From: Verrucomicrobia bacterium UBA1727
GTDB lineage: Bacteria; Verrucomicrobiota; Kiritimatiellia; RFP12; UBA1067
Assembly: GCA_002315875.1 (NCBI GenBank)
Contig: DCIL01000030.1
Span: 13,431-22,975 of the forward strand
Length of the DNA: 9,545 nt
Reading direction: 5' to 3'
Shown piece by piece: positions 6,889 through 9,545 of the stretch; position 1 is the stretch's first letter, and each line of letters opens with the position of its first letter. The notes below the pieces were generated by a model. It made no database searches and was not told the origin of the DNA. It saw nothing but the letters and a program-made list of their open reading frames with translations. Position numbers and translations under genes: made by a program.

Positions 6889-7511
6889 TTCTTGGTCTGT
6901 CCGTAGGTGAACGAGTAGACATCATCGCGGCGCCGCCCCTGCGAATACTCCCAGGGTTTGCCCTTGTCTCCGCCGGTCTTGCCGATGGACCAGACCGCCG
7001 CGGTCGCGCGCACGAATTCGACGCCGGGGATGGACAATCCCTCACCCTGATCGATTTCACCGTCCCCGTTCTTGTCGATGGCGAAATAGAGCGTATGATC
7101 GCGGACCGTAGCCGAACCGACCTTCATCGACTCGGCGCTCGCACCCTTGGCGGACCGCTTGATGACCGTGGTCGCCCAGGGAGTGACGATGCCGAAACGA
7201 TCCTGTCCCGCCAGCTTGAGCTCGGATCCGCTGCCCGTCGTCGTCAGCGAAAAGAGCCCCTTCTTGGCAAGCACGATTGCCGTGTCCTCGTCGAGCTGCT
7301 GTCCCGACTTGTTGAGCAGCTTCTGCGGCCAGTTGCCCTCGCGCTGGAAGAGCACGGTAAGCGCGGTCTCGACGTTCTTCACCAGCTCCTGCGCCCGCGC
7401 GCGCTCGGCGGACTTCGCCATCTTGGAGAATCCGGTGATGGAACCTCCGATCAGCACGATGATGATACCGATCACCACCAGCATTTCAACAAGCGTAAAA
7501 CCCTTCTTCAT
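6885..7511 (-). CDS. GspG-like pseudopilin with an EF-hand-like loop (208 aa)
   Basis: A pseudopilin with signal MKKG/FTLVEMLVVIGIIIVL (Gly at -1, Glu at +5), then an amphipathic helix rich in Lys, Arg and Ala (about 29-56). REGNWPQKLLNKS (57-69) is shared with the next gene. LYFAIDKNGDGEIDQGE (141-157) contains a complete 12-residue calcium loop. VWSIGKTGGDKGKPW (173-187) and RRRDDVYSF (193-201) match the end of GspG, where W/Y-S-x-G-x-D-G is followed by an acidic DDI-type motif. It has no Cys. GspG is about 145 aa, so this has roughly 60 extra residues. The ATG at 7511 is 5 bases after the preceding stop; the GAGG 9-12 bases further up can serve as ribosome site. Confidence 0.86.
   Translation of the reverse strand: MKKGFTLVEMLVVIGIIIVLIGGSITGFSKMAKSAERARAQELVKNVETALTVLFQREGNWPQKLLNKSGQQLDEDTAIVLAKKGLFSLTTTGSGSELKLAGQDRFGIVTPWATTVIKRSAKGASAESMKVGSATVRDHTLYFAIDKNGDGEIDQGEGLSIPGVEFVRATAAVWSIGKTGGDKGKPWEYSQGRRRDDVYSFTYGQTKK
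7041..7076 (-). other. EF-hand-type calcium loop in the 208-aa pseudopilin
   Basis: Codons 146-157 encode DKNGDGEIDQGE. Asp, Asn, Asp, Glu, Asp and Glu occupy loop positions 1, 3, 5, 7, 9 and 12, with Gly at 6 and Ile at 8, which is the canonical EF-hand loop pattern. Only one loop is present, so it is not a paired EF-hand or a dockerin. Calcium binding is inferred; classical GspG also binds calcium near its C-terminus, but with a different loop. Confidence 0.75.
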
Positions 7512-7516
7512 CTTTC

Positions 7517-8725
7517 TCAGTTCCTCATGTTGACGATGTCATCCTCGACCCAGGCGCCAATGCAGCGGTTTTCCTTCTGTCCCATGCTGGACCGGTCGAT
7601 CCACGGAGGGAAGGTGCGGCCATTGGGACCGGCGCTCCAAAGCGTATACGTCTGATGCGGGGACGGCGAATAATAATACAGCTCGCGGCCCCATCCGTCC
7701 TTGACGGTAATCATATCGAGGACGTACTTGGCGCCGCCACCGTCGCTCTTGGTCGAATAGACCTCCAGGTCCGGATCATCAGTATCCAACGGATTGCCCC
7801 AGCCGCTGTAGATGTCGATGCCGTAGAACACCGAGGGATAGTTGCAGGAGCACGTTCCCTGAAGATTCGGCATCCACCGGGCGCAGACGGACTGAGAATA
7901 GATTCCTGAAATGCGAGTGACGTCACGCTTGGTATCGGAACGGCTGTAGCGATGGACGTCACTCCACGTCATCACGTCACCGGTCCACGGATCGTGCACC
8001 GGCGAGTTGTTGCCGTTCCACTGACGCTTGCGCACCGCCACGTTCGCGGTGGTGTCATCGACATCGAGCATGAAGAGATAACGCGGCAACAGATAGCTCA
8101 TGAGACCGAACTTGAAAAGCTGCACCTCACGCCAATCCTCACCGTCTTCGAGATTGTTGATGACGTTAGGATCGGCCACACTGACGAAACCGCTGCCGAA
8201 CTTGTCGGCATTCTCCTTGTAGCGCTTGTAACGCGACTCGTTGGAATTGGCCTTCCGCTTCAACTGCTCGGACACCTTGGTCACGATATGGCCCATCTCT
8301 TCGGGAAACGGGAAGGAGCAGGCCACCGGTTGCGAAGCGCAGGCCGCACGCACCTGCTTCCAGGCATCGTCCTCATCCTTCTGGTAGAACGATCCGTTCC
8401 AGGTCTCGGCGTAGCGGCGGAATTTCTCCGCATCCCAATTCCAGATGTTCTGGTTTTCCTGCTCCTCGGCACCGTACTTCTGAAGCCCCATATTGCCGAC
8501 CGCAAGATAGATGTTGCGCGTGCCGTGAAGCTTTACCGGAGGATACGAATTGAACGCAGCGTAATATCCGGACAAGCAGTTCTCGAGGCGCTGGAGATGA
8601 GAGATGGTGGTATTGCGCTTCCACTGATCATCGCCGATTCCCGCGAGCCGGAACGTCATCGCCATCAGCGTCACGAGGACGACGACGACGATGAGCATCT
8701 CGATTAAGGTAAAACCCTTCTTCAT
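7517..8725 (-). CDS. Long GspG-like pseudopilin with a large internal insertion (402 aa)
   Basis: A pseudopilin with signal MKKG/FTLIEMLIVVVVLVTL (Gly at -1, Glu at +5). ENCLSGYYAAFNSYPP (49-63) is the usual helix-to-loop transition (x-x-Y-x-x-x-x-x-x-Y-P). The C-terminus keeps a clear GspG ending: KDGWGRELYYYSP (342-354, like DPWGNPYxYxSP), TLWSAGPNGR (361-370) and WVEDDIVN (392-399). Between these lie about 275 residues that standard GspG lacks, with Trp-rich and charged stretches and HDPWTGDV at 244-251, a second DPWG-like motif. Seven Cys are present (50, 129, 136, 281, 292, 294, 388). No enzyme motif is recognised. ATG 8725 follows the GspF stop by 5 bases, with an AAGGA very close to the start. 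It is the first pseudopilin of the unit. Confidence 0.85.
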   Translation of the reverse strand: MKKGFTLIEMLIVVVVLVTLMAMTFRLAGIGDDQWKRNTTISHLQRLENCLSGYYAAFNSYPPVKLHGTRNIYLAVGNMGLQKYGAEEQENQNIWNWDAEKFRRYAETWNGSFYQKDEDDAWKQVRAACASQPVACSFPFPEEMGHIVTKVSEQLKRKANSNESRYKRYKENADKFGSGFVSVADPNVINNLEDGEDWREVQLFKFGLMSYLLPRYLFMLDVDDTTANVAVRKRQWNGNNSPVHDPWTGDVMTWSDVHRYSRSDTKRDVTRISGIYSQSVCARWMPNLQGTCSCNYPSVFYGIDIYSGWGNPLDTDDPDLEVYSTKSDGGGAKYVLDMITVKDGWGRELYYYSPSPHQTYTLWSAGPNGRTFPPWIDRSSMGQKENRCIGAWVEDDIVNMRN

Positions 8726-8730
8726 AATCC

Positions 8731-9545
8731 TTACATGGCGCCGGCGCCGGACACGGAACCGATGATCTTGACCATCGGCAGGAACATCGCGATGACGATC
8801 GTGCCGACCACCACGGCGAGTACGATGATGAGCGCCGGCTCGATCGCCGCGGTCATGCCCGCGACGGCATTGTCGACCTCGTCGTCGTAGGTGTTCGCGA
8901 TTCGCGTAAGCATATCCGCGAGCGCGCCGGTCTCCTCACCGACCTCGACCATCGAAACGACCATCGGCGGAAACACCTTGCAGTTGGCGAGCGGCTGGGT
9001 CATCGACTCACCTTCCTTGACCGCGTCATGGACGTTCTGAATCGCCTTCGAAAGGACGCGGTTGCCGGTCGTGTCGCGGGTAATGGTGAGCGACTGAAGA
9101 ATCGGCACGCCGGACGAAAGGAGCGTGCCGAGCGTACGCGTGAACTTCGAGACGGCCGAACGCTGGGCGAGCGTGCCGGTGACCGGCATCTTCAAGGTGA
9201 GCGTATCGAAGAAATACGCGCCCTTCTCGGTCTTGCCGATGATCTTCTTGATGACGACGAGCGCCACCACGATCACCGCGATCATGATTCCGTTGTTCTG
9301 CACGAACTCCGAGGCCTGCATCACGAACTCGGTGATCGGAGGCAGCGCCTGGCCGCCGAGCATATCCTGGAAGACCTGCTGGAACTTCGGAATGACCGCC
9401 ACGAGCAGGAACGCAGTGATGCCGATCGCGGCAACGAGAACGACCGCCGGATAGATCATAGCGCCCTTGACCTTGTTCTTGATGCGCTCGGACTTCTCGG
9501 CGAACTCCGCCAGACGCCCGAGCACGACTTCGAGCACGCCGCCCG
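8731..9545 (-). CDS. gspF: Type II secretion / type IV pilus platform protein GspF, N-terminus beyond window
   Basis: The polytopic inner-membrane platform protein that couples the cytoplasmic ATPase to pseudopilus assembly. The frame is open to the window edge, where GGVLEVVLGRLAEFAEKSE matches the end of the first GspF domain (typically GGLDxVLxRLAxxLE). Next come a transmembrane segment (YPAVVLVAAIGITAFLLVAV), VIPKFQQVF and a second one (IMIAVIVVALVVI). The second GspF domain follows: MPVTGTLAQRSAVSKFTRTL, LLSSGVPILQSL, then MVEVGEETGALADML and a C-terminal membrane helix ending GTIVIAMFLPM. About 270 codons are present, so about 130 N-terminal residues of a normal 400-aa protein are missing. 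The GTG at 9537 is an internal Val codon, not the start. Its place directly before the G-like genes matches type II secretion operons; PilC of type IV pili is the near alternative. Confidence 0.95.
   Translation of the reverse strand, partial: GGVLEVVLGRLAEFAEKSERIKNKVKGAMIYPAVVLVAAIGITAFLLVAVIPKFQQVFQDMLGGQALPPITEFVMQASEFVQNNGIMIAVIVVALVVIKKIIGKTEKGAYFFDTLTLKMPVTGTLAQRSAVSKFTRTLGTLLSSGVPILQSLTITRDTTGNRVLSKAIQNVHDAVKEGESMTQPLANCKVFPPMVVSMVEVGEETGALADMLTRIANTYDDEVDNAVAGMTAAIEPALIIVLAVVVGTIVIAMFLPMVKIIGSVSGAGAM

Noticed and set aside
7041..7076. Calcium loop as part of a dockerin domain
   Set aside because: A dockerin has two such loops about 22-35 residues apart with helices; only one is present, inside a pseudopilin fold.
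7836..7885. Cys cluster (C281, C292, C294) in the 402-aa protein as a haem or iron-sulfur site
   Set aside because: There is no CxxCH or regular CxxC pattern; disulfides are the simpler reading.
8731..9537. GTG at 9537 as the start of a short GspF
   Set aside because: The frame continues upstream with Gly-Gly, matching the conserved GG-x-L-E-x-V-L segment in the middle of GspF, so the gene is cut by the window edge.

Overview
All ten genes in this window lie on the minus strand and are packed almost without gaps, with junctions from 11-base overlaps to 11-base spacers. They read as one polycistronic unit running from base 9545 down to base 1. In transcription order these are: the C-terminal part of a GspF-type inner-membrane platform protein (cut by the window edge); three GspG-like pseudopilins of 402, 208 and 188 aa; a GspH-like (286 aa), a GspI-like (165 aa) and a GspJ-like (165 aa) pseudopilin; a fourth short GspG-like pseudopilin (161 aa); a very large GspK-like protein (1075 aa); and dapA, cut at its 3' end. 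No stretch over 300 bases lacks a gene. I see no RNA gene, mobile element, CRISPR array, internal promoter or terminator.

The order F-G-H-I-J-K is that of a classical type II secretion operon, so the locus encodes the platform and pseudopilus of a type II secretion or type IV pilus-related machine. It is unusual in four ways. The G slot is expanded to three genes. A further G-like gene sits between J and K. K is about three times the usual size. The position where gspL and gspM are normally found is taken by dapA, a lysine/diaminopimelate biosynthesis gene. The secretin (D), ATPase (E) and prepilin peptidase (O) are not in the window and would have to be upstream or elsewhere.

The organism is probably a member of the PVC superphylum (Verrucomicrobiota, Kiritimatiellota or Lentisphaerota), moderately GC-rich. 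I infer this from remembered features only: large families of prepilin-signal proteins, a K-like protein over 1000 aa, and H/I/J-like proteins that resemble the 'Verru_Chthon cassette' proteins D, B and C. No search was run.

In the inferred machine, GspF and an ATPase would drive assembly of a periplasmic pseudopilus. One or more of the four G-like proteins would form the shaft, and H, I, J and K would form the tip. All seven smaller pseudopilins carry a class III (prepilin peptidase) signal with Glu at +5. The K-like protein has the signal but lacks that Glu, as tip K proteins do.
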